Source: Boesenbergia rotunda (Eukaryota > Streptophyta > Magnoliopsida > Zingiberales > Zingiberaceae). Taken from it: a stretch of 64,000 nt of DNA. This document shows, piece after piece, positions 1 through 10,348 of the stretch (its first letter is position 1; each line of letters opens with the position of its first letter). The position numbers and the translations under genes are program-made. The DNA is taken from the NCBI GenBank assembly GCA_024364735.1, contig JAGFNQ010009441.1:43543-107542 (forward strand), given 5' to 3'. A model generated the notes under the pieces. It saw nothing but the letters and a program-made list of their open reading frames with translations. It searched no databases and was not told where the DNA came from.

Positions 1-1227
1 TAGGGTTTATCAAAATTAAAAGAACAATTTTGAACGACCTTTTAAGTATGATAGTTTTCAAGGAGATAATTTTTGAAAACATAATTTGGAATGATAGCAC
101 AGTTTTCAAAAAACATGATGATAATTTTTCAAAGAGATAGTGATATAACAAGGTTTTTGAATCAATTTTTGAAAACCTTATTTTGAGATGATAATAAGTT
201 TTAGAGCATAAGGTTTTTGAAAAATCTAAAAAAAAGGAAAAAAAAAACCTCTGCATCCGACACCGTCTAACTCTATCTAAGTGCCTTAAGGGACTTCAGT
301 ATTGACCAGGTTTGACTATGTTGACTAGGTTTGACCAATCAATAATTAACCCAATCAAGTCCTAGATCTTAGTATAATTCAATCAATACTTGATGAGTTA
401 ATTTTGAAAACAAATGAAATTCAATTTTTGAAAAAAATGTTGAGTGGAAAACATGTAGAGTTAATTTAGAGTTAATTTTGGGAAAAAAATTTGAGTTGAT
501 TTTGAAAAAGTATTGAACTACATTATTAGGACCTAGACATCTCACCCAGTTCTACATGTCAAAATAGGTTACCTTATCTATTTTGTGAGATGTTTTTATC
601 TTTATCTTCGAATTAGTGTTAAATCTAAGATTTAATCAAAACTTGTGTTAGATTCAAATTTATCAAATAGTAAATTGAATTTGAGTTTCGATAATTGGCT
701 TCCAGGTTTTGGCGAGGCACAGAGGCCTTCTTTGGTCGTAGCCTTATTGGAGCAACAACCCTTTCCTTGACAAAGCCTTTTACCGAAAATTCATTTTCAA
801 ATTACTTCTTGAAAAATTTTGGTCTAACTAGTTTAGGTTTCGGATCGGTAGCTTTGGCTAGTTCCACCAGACTAAACAGACCAAGTAAGGTACGCCTTAC
901 CCCCACTTGACCTTATTAGAAAGGCTTCCCTAACTTACTATCATCTCACCTCCACCTAATACTAGGTTGTTCAAGCTTTAAGTAACTCTTTAGTCCTTAA
1001 ACTAATCAATCCTAATTCTAAGCATAATTCAAAAATAAAATGAAAAGCAACACACAATTAAAGCAAACAATTATCTAAGTATGGTCACAATTGGAGTAAT
1101 ACTTCGGATTTTCGAAATCAGCAATATTATGAATTAAATTTTCTAGCATATTGACCTTATGTTTCAAGGTTTCATTTTCTTGTTTCAATTTTCTAAAATT
1201 TGCCTTAACTAGTTTATATGAATCAAT

Positions 1228-2572
1228 TGTTGGTGCAGGAAGCACCATATCGAACCTTGTTTTGATATTGGCAAAGGATTCAAAGTTAAGTTTATTGGTG
1301 ATCTAACAATGTTACTCAAGTGTGCAGGAAATAAAGTCCTAGCGAAGGGATGCTAGCCACCTGGCAAAGGGCTGCCAGGAAACAAAGTCCTAGCGAAGGG
1401 CTGCTAGGCACCTGGCGAAGGGCTGCCAGGAAACAAAGCCCTAGCGAAGGACTGCTAGGCACCTGGCGAAGGAATGCCAAGATACAAAGCCCTAGCGAAG
1501 GAATGATAGGCATTGGGCGAAGGACAGCTCGGTATCCAAGACCTGGCAAAGGACCGCCAGGCAAAAGTCCTTCCTCTGGTTGGCATCAGGTAAATTCTCC
1601 CGAGAGGAGTAGGTGAGGACGCGTTCCCCGTCGAGGGAACAGTAGGCGTCGGTTCGACCTAGGGTTCCATTTTGGAGACCCAAAGTCAGAACCAAGACAG
1701 CTAAGGCTGTATAAACTAATATTTTATTATTTTATGGTGTTTTGGACTAACCCTGGATGCAGGACCGAAGGAACGAGTGTCTGCAGCTCAGAGAGCCTCA
1801 AAGGAATGAGGCAACAGCTGACCAGGGCGCCCGGAACACTCCGGGCGCCCCCAAGGTGAACACAAAACACAAAACCCAAAGAATTGCTTCTGCAGCTACT
1901 GTCCCGGGCGCCCCCGCTGCTCCCGGGTGCCCCCAGTGCTCCGAGCACCCCCAAATGCAAGCCCGCGAAGAGAAGCCAACCAAGCCAAAGGGATAAGACT
2001 TGACCCGGTCAACCCGGGCGCCCCTAGCGTCCCGGGCACCCCGGTCAAGATATGATCCCAAATTTGAAGGGATCAGAAGTTGACCGAGGGAAAGGAGGAT
2101 CGGCCGACACGTGGGGGGGGCGCCCCCGATGATCCGGGAGCCCCCAGGGCTATATAAAGGGCCCTCGACCCCAAGGCTCAAAGCAACACTCGATTCAACG
2201 CTTCTAAGCTCTTCTGCTCTCGCGCCTCACTCCGGAAACCTCCCAACTCAAGCCGACAACGTCCCGCTGCTCCGAAAAAAGACAACCTACATCGGACGTC
2301 GGTAAAAGAAGAGCTTTTTGTTTTAAAAGTTTAACTTGCTACATTTGTAATTCAATACTGTAAACTGTTATTGCGCGATTATAGTATTGCCCGCAGTAAA
2401 CGGTCAACGACCGTGGGCCTTGGAGTAGGAGTCGACCTAGGCTCCGAACCAAGTAAAAATCTCTGTGTTTACGTGTTTTGTTTTAATCTTTCGCTGTGCA
2501 ACTTCTCTATCTTAAATCCGAATGTTTTTCGATATTCACCCCCCCCCCTCTATCAGTTCACTCGATCCAACA
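1228..2572 (+). mobile_element. Solo LTR inserted in the left element's gag, TSD tcaat
   Basis: A 1345-bp block starts TGTTGGTGC and ends CGATCCAACA, flanked on both sides by the 5-bp duplication tcaat (1223-1227 and 2573-2577). No internal region follows. Gag sequence of the host element resumes right after it, so this is a solo LTR left by LTR-LTR recombination. Inside it, in order, are a direct-repeat array (1337-1560), gggcgccc-type inverted motifs (about 1826-2140), a TATA box (tatataaa, 2151-2158) and a C-run near the 3' end (about 2539-2549). Its layout matches the SIRE-like LTRs at 4105-5386 and 8474-9730, but the internal repeats differ, so it is a related but separate family. Confidence 0.9.
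1337..1560 (+). repeat. Tandem direct repeat inside the solo LTR
   Basis: About four imperfect copies of a roughly 51-nt unit built from the alternating words 'cctagcgaaggg.tgctaggc' and 'acctggcgaagggctgccag'. The unit is itself a diverged doublet of about 25 nt. Because the unit is near a multiple of three, both strands show long open frames here (for example PSEGLLGTWRR repeats). These are repeat artefacts, not proteins. Confidence 0.75.
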
Positions 2573-4090
2573 TCAATCACATTATTCAAGGTAAATACTG
2601 GATTTTCAAATACTGTAAATTTACCTTTGTCTATTGTTTGTCCAACATTCTTGGGAGCTATTTTTATTGTAGACGGTGAAGACCCACTCTTACGAGTGGG
2701 ACACTGGTCTTGGTAATGCCCTCTCTCCCTGCATTTATAACATACTATATGACTGTTAGATTTTAAATCTACAATGTTACCTTTTGATTTCTTTTTGGAG
2801 GTCTCCCTCTTGATTTTAGCCATCTTTCTTTTGCTTGATTGTTTTTTCAGTATTTTGTAGTGGTCGCGAGCCAACCGGACCAGTTTCCGACGATCCCTTT
2901 CTTCGTCGTTAGATTCTAAGTCTGAGTCGGACTCAGGTACTGGTTGAGGCCTCTTTTGCAGTTCTCTTGGAGTTTTCCCTACAATAGAAACTATACCTTC
3001 CTCGACCATTTGCAGTATCAGCTTGATTATTTAATCTTAATTCAGAAAATGATTCAAAATTAGTTACCGATTTTGTCTTGGAAAACTCGTCTTCTGACTC
3101 TGGTTCAATTTTGAAGTCAAGTACGTATTCTATCTCATCTTTTGATCCAAAGTCAATTTTGACGTCGGGTGTCGAGTCTGTCTCAGCTACTTGTGCTTGA
3201 GACGAGAATGCAAAATAACTTACCTGATCTTCTTCTTCATCGTTCGAATCCTTCGATGAGTCGGACATCGCACCTTCTAAGATCTCAATATCGAAGCTCT
3301 CTTCGTGTAGGTTGATTAGCTTCTCCCACATCTCTTTGGCACAGTTGAAGGATCCGACACGCTTCAATTCTTCTTTGGTTAGGCCGCATTGTAAGATTAC
3401 TGTTGCCTTAGCATCAGTCTCGATCTTCCTCAGAGTTGGTTCGTCCAATTTGTCCCAAGCGATCGATGTTCCATCTTCTGTGGGGAATATGAACCCCGTT
3501 TGGATTATGAACCATAAATCCAGATTGGCCTTCAGGTGTGATTCCATTAGACTTTTCCAAGATCTGAAATCCTTGCCAGAGAATAGGGGTGGACGGGCAC
3601 TATTCCATTCTTCATTGGACATTGAATATAAACCTCGTACACAAAAGAAATAACAAAAATGTACCAAGACTTGGTCTTGGATTAGTAGTGCGGGAGAGAG
3701 AAAAAAACTAGCTTAAAAGGTGTTGCACGAATTTTGAGGTAAAATAATAATAAAATAATAAAAAAATTATGACAAATTTTTGAAAATGGTGGCTTTATCA
3801 ATTCGAATTAATAATGAAAAAAATAAGAATTCAATGTTGGGAAAAAAATTTGCTCGAATTAAGGTAGCATGAATTTTGAGAAAAAATATTAAAATAATAA
3901 AAAGTTTATGACAATTTTTTTTAAATTGATCGTTATATCAATTCTGACTTATGGTGAAAAAATAAGAATTCAAAATTGAAAAGGCGTAAGAATATTTTAA
4001 ACCCACACACAAATATTATTTATTTGAAATAAAAAATGAAAAATCCGAAAAAAATGCTCAACTGGTGGTTGCACCAGGTTTGAGCCACCC

Positions 4091-4104
4091 GCTCTGATAC
4101 CACT
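4091..4104 (-). other. Primer-binding site of the left element
   Basis: The minus strand reads AGTGGTATCAGAGC immediately after the LTR's terminal CA. This matches the 3' end of plant initiator methionine tRNA, the usual primer of copia elements. It fixes the LTR boundary and the orientation of the element. Confidence 0.85.
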
Positions 4105-5386
4105 TGTTGGATCGGAGTAAATCGATAGAGGGGGGGTGAATATCGATCGTAAAATTTTCGGATGATTAAGAGAAATTACGCAGCGGAAAACACAAAAACA
4201 ATCGCTAACAATCTTTCTTTTTACTTGGTTCGGAGTCGCAGTCGGCTCCTACTCCAAGGCCCACGGTCCTTGACCGTTTACGATGGGCAATTCTATATTC
4301 GTAAAAATTTTACAAGTTGGAGTACAAAATATAGAATTGAAAATGAAATTACAACACTTTACGAAAATAAACTTTTACCGACGACCGAGTGGTTGGAAGT
4401 TCGGAGCAGCGGATCATTGTCGGTGCTTGAATCGCGAGTGCGGAGCGTGTCGGAGCGTAGCACTTGAACGAAAGTGTTGAGAGCGAGATCTGCAAGTTGT
4501 TCTGAAGCATTGGGGGTGACCCCCTATTTATACTGGTCGTCGGGGCGCCTGTGTTGAAGGGGGCGCCTGACACGTGGCCTCTTCTGCGAGAACTCCAATC
4601 CGCAGACTCGGCCAGCGCTTATCCCTTCAACTGGGGCGCCTGAGCTGTGGGGCGCCTGTGTTAACACAGGCGCCTAGCTTGACTTGGTCCAAAGGCTTTT
4701 GTGGTAGTTTGCTTCGATAGCTTGGTTTGGCCTTGCACTGGGGCGCCTGTATCCACACAGGCGCCTAGCCCAGTGAGGCGCCTCCTTCCAATGAGGCACC
4801 TGAGTTGCAGAAACACTGTCCCTTCGTTTCCTACAACCAAGGTTAGTTCCAAACACAAGAAGCAAATATACATGATATATTAAACATTATTTACAGCCTA
4901 AGCTGTCTTGGTTCTGACTTTGGGTCTCCCAAATGGAACCCTAGGTCGAACCGACGATTAATGTTCCCTCCTACGGAGAATGCATCCTCACCTACTCCTC
5001 TCGGGAGAATTTACCTATTTGCCAACCGGCTCCTCCAGTTGGACTTTTGCCCCATCCTCCGGATTAGGTCTTAGTGCCCAGTTTTCATCACCAGGTCTGC
5101 GGTGTCCAGCCCTCGACCAGGACTTAGTGCTCAATTCCTCGAACCAGGTCTTCGGTGCCCAGCCCTCGGCCAGGATTTAGTGCCCAGTTCCTCGAACCAA
5201 GTCTTCAGTGCCCAGCCCTCGGCCAGGACTTAGTGCCCAATTCATAGAACTAGAACTTAGTGCCTAGTGTACCTAGGACTTTACCTGCATACTTGATTAA
5301 CCTTGTTAGATCACAACACACCTTAACTTCTGAACCCTTTGCCATTATCAAAATACAGGTTTGACTTTGGTCTTCCGGCACCAGCA
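4105..5386 (-). repeat. 5' LTR of the left minus-strand copia element
   Basis: On the minus strand it starts TGCTGGTGCCGG and ends CCGATCCAACA, directly followed by the primer site. It contains a direct-repeat array with the core 'ggccgagggctgggcactga' (about 5080-5240 on plus), several ggcgcc motifs in inverted pairs (about 4546-4800), and a minus-strand TATA box TATAAATA (4525-4532). Next to the TATA box is a perfect inverted repeat ggggg-tga-ccccc (4512-4524). The run of G at 4129-4137 is the C-run found near the 3' end of most LTRs here. The partner LTR is outside the window. Confidence 0.8.
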
Positions 5387-5639
5387 CTGTTGAACCTGTT
5401 CCAACCCGAAAACTACCAGCTGAACCTGAGGCTGAACCAAGCTCTAAAAAATCTAAGAAACCTAGACTAAATCACCCAACTAAATAAATTATGGGTGATC
5501 CAACCTTAGGGATTAGAACAAGGTCTTCCTATAGGAACCTAAGTTAAGTTGTCCTAATTTCGAAGATAGAACCAAAAAATATATAAGAGGTCTTACCTAA
5601 CCCAGACTGGATCATAGCTATGCAAGTGTAATTAGCACA

Positions 5640-7093
5640 ATTTGAAAGAAACCAAGTCTGGGATTTAGTGCCTAAACCACAAGGTAAGTCTATAATAGAT
5701 ACTAAGTGGGTATTTAGGAATAAGTTGAACGACCAAGGTGAAATAGTAAGAAGCAAAGCCCACTTAGTAGCTAAAGATTTAGTCAAGTTGAGAGGTTAGA
5801 CTATGATGAAACCTATGCTCATGTAGCTAGACTTGAGTCAATTAGGATGCTACTAGCCTTTGCAGCCTATAAGGGATTTAAATTATACCAAATGGATGTC
5901 AAGTTAGCCTTCCTAAATGGTTTTATAAAAGAGGTAGTCTATGTAAGACAACCCCCAGGCTTTGAGGATCTTGACTACCATAATTATGTGTTCAAACTTA
6001 GGAAAGCCCTTTACGGATTAAAACAAGCACCTAGGGCTTGGTATGAAAGATTATCCACCTATCTAATTTCTAAAGGTTTTAACCAAGGTCAAATTGACTC
6101 AACTCTATTTGTTAAAACATTAGAAAAAGATATTTTTATAGCCCAAGTTTACGTAAATGATATAATTTTCGGTTCAACAAACACTAACTTCCTAAAAGAC
6201 TTTATTAAAATTATGGAAAACGAATTTGAAATGAGTCTAGTAAGAGAATTAAACTTCTTTTTAGGTTTACAAATTAAACAAACCAAAGATGGAAACTACA
6301 TTCACCAATCAAAATATGCAAAAGAATTAATTAAGAAATTTAAAATGGATAATTCAAAGAACTTAAGTATTCCTGTGGCCACAAATGCCAAAATAGATAA
6401 TGATCCTGAAGGTAAGCCAGTTGACTTAAAATATTATAGAAGTATTATAGGAAGTTTGCTTTACCTAACTGCTAGTAGACCTGATATACTTTTTGCAGTA
6501 GGTATTTGTGCCAGGTATCAAACTTATGCTAAGGAGTCCCACTTAACTACAATTAAAAGGATCCTTAAATATATTAAGGGTACAATAAATGTAGGTATTT
6601 GGTACCCTAGGACGTCCAATTTTGAATTGTTGGGATTTTCTGACTTAGATTTTGCAGGGTGTAAATTAGATAGAAAAAGTACGAGTGGGAGTTGTCAGTT
6701 ACTAGGACAAAGTCTAGTTAACTGGTGCAGTAGAAAGCAACATTGTGTTGCCTTATCCACAACTGAAGTAGAATATGTTGCCCTAGGGGAATGTGTAGCC
6801 CAACTTTTATGGATGGTGCATACCCTTAAGTACCTCAACCTAGACTACACCTAGACTAAGGTATTTGTTGACAATATAAGTTCAATCAATCTTACCAAAA
6901 ATCCTATTCATCATTCCATAACTAAGCATAAAGAAGTCAGACACCACTTTGTTAGAGATCACGTAGCTAGGGCGAAATCGTACTTAGACATGTAGACTCA
7001 AAATCTATCCTAGCCGATATTTTCACTAAACCACTTCCTGAATCTGAGTTCAGTTTACTAAGAAGGCAGTTAGGAATGTGCTTAGTAGAATAG
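5640..7093 (+). pseudogene. Copia pol C-terminus: reverse transcriptase and RNase H
   Basis: Before 5847 the frame is broken, but the RT fingers are visible (TKWVFRNKL, AHLVAKD). From 5847 to 6854 one long frame encodes RT and RNase H: LYQMDVKLAFLNG, KALYGLKQAPRAWY, then the active-site box reads YVNDIIF at 6150-6170 where the family has YVDD. The first catalytic Asp is replaced by Asn (codon 6156-6158). RNase H follows with DLDFAG, RKSTSG and ALSTTEVEY. A stop at 6855 interrupts it, but homology runs on to ILADIFTKPLPE and the natural stop at 7091-7093. The upstream damage, the missing Asp and the in-frame stop all say the enzyme is dead. Confidence 0.9.
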
Positions 7094-8473
7094 GACTGTT
7101 TTTTTTATTTTTCATTTTTTTAAAAAACATATTGTTTTTTAAGAAAAATCATATTTTTCGACTAAGTTTTGAATTTTAAAATATTTTTCCGACTTAGTTT
7201 TTTTCAAAAATTAACCCCTTTCAAAACTAGGGTTTTTCTACGCACTGGACTTAGCTTAGGACTTAACCCTAGAATTGCATGCTCCTATAGATCAAGAAGC
7301 CAGCATCTCACAAGCACATTAGGGTACTTTGATTGATAACCTAGATTGGGTTGAGATGCTTAGGTCTATGCCTTGACTCAAGATGTTTTAAGTCGGTGCA
7401 TCAAGAGCAGTTGGGGTGATAAATACATTTGAACAACAATCAAGTTAAGTATTCAAGCCTAGAAAGTCTAACTTGATCAGGCTACTTAACTTGACTAACC
7501 GAAGTGAAAATTGTTGTTATATAACAGTAAATATGTAGCTAACTAGGTTAGACAGGGACCAAAAGAAGTTAATTTGATCAGTTTTATGAAAAGTTTTTTC
7601 ATGCTTGAACTCACTAGTATGTTAACTGGGCTCAAATTTTACTACTTGGTTTAAACTGAGCTCAATTTAATTACTTGTTGTCGGTCAGTTTGCTTCATTA
7701 TTTTTACAAAGCAAGTAGGCTCTGATACATAACTATTTTTTTCATGCCATTCATGTTTTTTTTATCTTTTTGATATATGGCAAAGGGGGAGAGAAGAAAA
7801 AGTCAAGTAAAAATTATCTTTTCCCCAAGTTAAAAATTATTTTCTCCAAGTTAAAAACTTTTTGTCAAGTTTTTTTCCAAGTCAAATTAAAATTATTTTT
7901 CTTTATTTTTGAAAAAGTCAAAATATTTTTTTCAAAAAAGTTAAGTTTCAAAATTATTTTACTCTCAAAATCATTGTGTTCAGAAAAGTCTAAGTAAGTT
8001 AAAATTATTTTTTCTCGCAAAATAATCTTTTCAGTTTGACACTCAAATTTTTCTTCGAAAAAGAAAATTTTATTTCCTGAAAAGTTTTTTAGAAGAATGC
8101 TACTCGATTCAGAAAATTCTGTTGGAGAAAAACCTTAAGTTAGAAACTTTTCATAATTTGTTTTCTCAAAAATTTTCCTTTACTTAGAAGTTTTCAAAAT
8201 CTTTTTGGAAAAACTTTCAAAATAGAAGAATTACATATTTTCAAAAGCTTCAAGGGGAGATTTTCAAATTAACAAAAGCCTTATGCAATGTTTCAAATTT
8301 TTGCTAAGTTTTCCAAAAATTATTTCTAAGGAAAAAATGGGGAGAGAACTGATTAAGGGGGAGAGTAGAAAATTTATTTGTTCTTTCTTTCTAGTACATA
8401 ATTATAATGAATATGTTTTCTGTTTTTTAACTTAACTTTTGAACGGTGTTGTCATAAATTAAAAAGGGGGAGA
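7094..8473 (+). other. AT-rich spacer between pol and 3' LTR
   Basis: A non-coding stretch dominated by A/T runs and words such as 'ttttcaaaa' and 'aagtt'. It carries purine tracts of the type caaagggggagagaa at about 7782, about 8338 (ggggagagaa) and 8357 (agggggagagt). The real polypurine tract at 8459-8472 sits against the LTR. Long spacers after pol are characteristic of SIRE/Maximus-type elements, where an env-like frame may occur. I see no convincing frame; the 75-codon open frame at 7770 is low-complexity K/F/S only. Confidence 0.6.
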
Positions 8474-9730
8474 TTGTTGGTGTCGGAAGCACCAGATCGA
8501 ACCTGGTTTTGATAATGGCAAAGAGTTCAAAGTTAAGTTTGTGTTGCTATCTAATAGATTTACAAAGTGTGTAGGAAATTCCTAGTTCATCTAGGCACGA
8601 AGTCTTGACCTACAGTGCTGAGCAAAAAGTCCTGGTCGAGGACTGGGCAAGAAGACCTGGCCGAGGGTTGGACAAGAAGTCCTGGTCGTGAACTGGGCAA
8701 CGAAGTCTTGATCCGGAAGATTGGCCAGGTGTCTTAGCCGAGCGAGGATTCCGGACAGAAGTAGAGGCGGGTCGAGGAACGAACGTCTCGAGATCCTGCA
8801 GTCTCGAAGGTCGAGCAAAAGTCCAACCGGAGGAGCCGGTTGGCAAAAGGTAAATTCTCTTGAGAGGAGTAGGTGAGGACGCGTTCCCCGAAAAAGGGAA
8901 CAGTAGGCGTCGGTTCGACTTAGGGTTTCATTTTGAAATCCAAAGTCAAACCAAGATAACTCCGGCTGTGATTTATTCATTTAATATTTATATTGTTCTT
9001 GGACTAACCTTGGTTGCAGGATTGAAAGGAAGAAAATTCTGCATCCAAGTGCCTGAGAGGACTCAGGCGCCTGATAGGTATCAGGCGCCTCAGATGGGTT
9101 TTCTCAACGAGGGCAGAGGCTGAGCTGGCAGGGTTGCCACATCAGCATTCCAGCCGCCCGTGAGCCATCAAGAACCTCAAGTATCCCAGGCACAAGACCA
9201 GAGGATAGGTGTTTGGCCGAGTCTGCGGATAACCACGCGCTCAATTCGCTCACATGGCAGGCGCCCCATAAGCCTCAGGCGCCCGAGAACTGCATATATA
9301 AGGGTGTTCACCCCTATGCTTTCATCAATCAATTTCATTCAATGCAAAAAGGCTTTCTTGTAACTCAAGCACTCCAACGCTCTTCAGACTTCTTCCGTGT
9401 TTGAGTTGTTCCGCACCACAAACGATCAAGATCAACGACACACCGCCCAAGACACTCCACAACCATTATTGTGTCGTCGATATAATTTACATTCGTTGCT
9501 TAAATTCTGTACTCAACTTACTTATTTGTAATATTCACTCGACTTATAGAATTGCCCAATGAAAATGGTCAAAGACCGTGGGCCTTGGAGTAGGAGTCAT
9601 TAAAGACTTCGAACCAAGTAAAAAAGAAAGTGTGTTAGCATTGTGATTTTATTCTTCCGCTGTGTTTCTGATTATTCCGAAAATTTTACATAATTGCTAT
9701 TCCCCCCCTATCAATTACAATGATCCCACA
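8474..9730 (+). repeat. 3' LTR of the plus-strand SIRE-like element
   Basis: Starts TGTTGGTGTCGG after a polypurine tract and ends GATCCCACA, where the expected CCAACA has one change. It contains gtcctgg/ccgagg direct repeats (about 8600-8760), the module around gagtaggtgaggacgcgttc (8867-8886) that is also present in the solo LTR near 1608 and the LTR near 4980, inverted ggcgcc motifs (9058-9285), a TATA box (9294-9301) and the perfect inverted repeat gggtg-tt-caccc (9302-9313). The partner LTR is outside the window. Confidence 0.85.
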
Positions 9731-10348
9731 AAATATTGTTCTATATCATTAAATAATATATTCTATTGTAGTGCATACTTATGAATGGAATCTATGTTCT
9801 AGACTTAGAAAACCTAATCTATAACATAAATATCAAATGGATCAAACCAAATGATTTAAACTAAACATATCTTTAGCATTGTCACTTGGGTCACATTAAT
9901 GAGAGTCACATATCACAGCTCCATAAAGATGAACTTCTAGACTCATTTAATTTTGAATCATATGAGATATGTGAATCGTGTCTTCTAGGCAAGATGACCA
10001 AGACTCCTTTTAGTGGGCACAGTGAAAGAGCTACTAACTTGTTAGGACTCACACATACTGATATTTGTGACCCTTTTAATGTAGTAGCTAGAGGAGGCTA
10101 TTAGTACTTCATTACTTTTACTGATAATGTCAGTAGATACGGCTATGTGTATCTCATGAAACACAAATCAGAATCCTTTGAAAAGTTCAAAGAATTCAAG
10201 AGTGAAGTACAAAACCAACTTGACAAGAGTATTAAGATGTTTCGATCAGAATGAGGTGGTGAATACCTTAGCCAAGAGTTTCATGACCATCTAGCTGAAT
10301 GTGGGATCATATCCCAACTCACTTCACCTAGAACATCACAGTGGAATG

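Larger units (their letters stand above)
1075..3622 (-). pseudogene. Copia gag, frameshifted and split by a solo LTR
   Basis: Gag packages element RNA into cytoplasmic virus-like particles. The start MSNEEWNSARPPLFSG at 3622 opens a UBN2-type gag core with W, F and hydrophobic positions typical of SIRE-like gag (MWEKLINLHEESF at about residues 110-125). An acidic S/D/E-rich linker follows. The frame changes near 2950-3000. The second frame carries a basic stretch and one CCHC zinc knuckle, CYKCRERGHYQDQCP. At 2573 the gene is interrupted by the solo LTR at 1228-2572. It resumes at 1227 with a Lys/Asn-rich coiled-coil tail (KANFRKLKQENETLKHKVNM) and stops at 1075. The frameshift and the insertion make it non-functional. 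I am confident it is gag; the exact frameshift base was not pinned down. Confidence 0.8.
1..5386 (-). mobile_element. SIRE-like Ty1/copia element, 5' half, minus strand
   Basis: Reading on the minus strand, this has a 5' LTR (5386 to 4105), a methionine-tRNA primer site, a gag gene (3622 to 1075, interrupted) and about 1.07 kb of sequence after gag that runs off the left edge. The post-gag stretch at about 1-1000 matches, in inverse orientation, the post-gag stretch of the element at 51731-58701. Both carry the phrase that translates as FFGRSLIGS/A on the reverse frame, and both carry the block around the words ggtgtcgg and cttagatagagt. No integrase or RT lies inside the window. The right end abuts copia pol sequence of another element, so this one probably jumped into that older copy. 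Its own target duplication cannot be checked because the left end is outside. Confidence 0.8.
5387..9730 (+). mobile_element. SIRE-like Ty1/copia element, 3' half, plus strand
   Basis: Contains the C-terminal part of pol (RT and RNase H, to 7093), a 1.4-kb AT-rich non-coding spacer with several purine-tract copies, the polypurine tract aaaaagggggagat just before 8474, and a 3' LTR (8474-9730). The 5' part is missing where the minus-strand element's LTR begins at 5386. The simplest reading is that this element was the target of that later insertion and its 5' half lies off the left edge. The right flank is older copia integrase sequence. Confidence 0.8.

Noticed and set aside
695..910. 71-codon plus frame with FFGRSLIGATTLSLTKPF
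   Set aside because: It is the reverse strand of the post-gag region of a minus-strand element. The mirrored copy at 54986-55198 is likewise on the antisense strand, so a protein is unlikely although both stay open.
1316..1616. Overlapping 60-88 codon open frames on both strands (PSEGLLGTWRR and its mirror)
   Set aside because: They follow the 51-nt tandem repeat of a solo LTR, whose unit is a multiple of three. No start context or homology.
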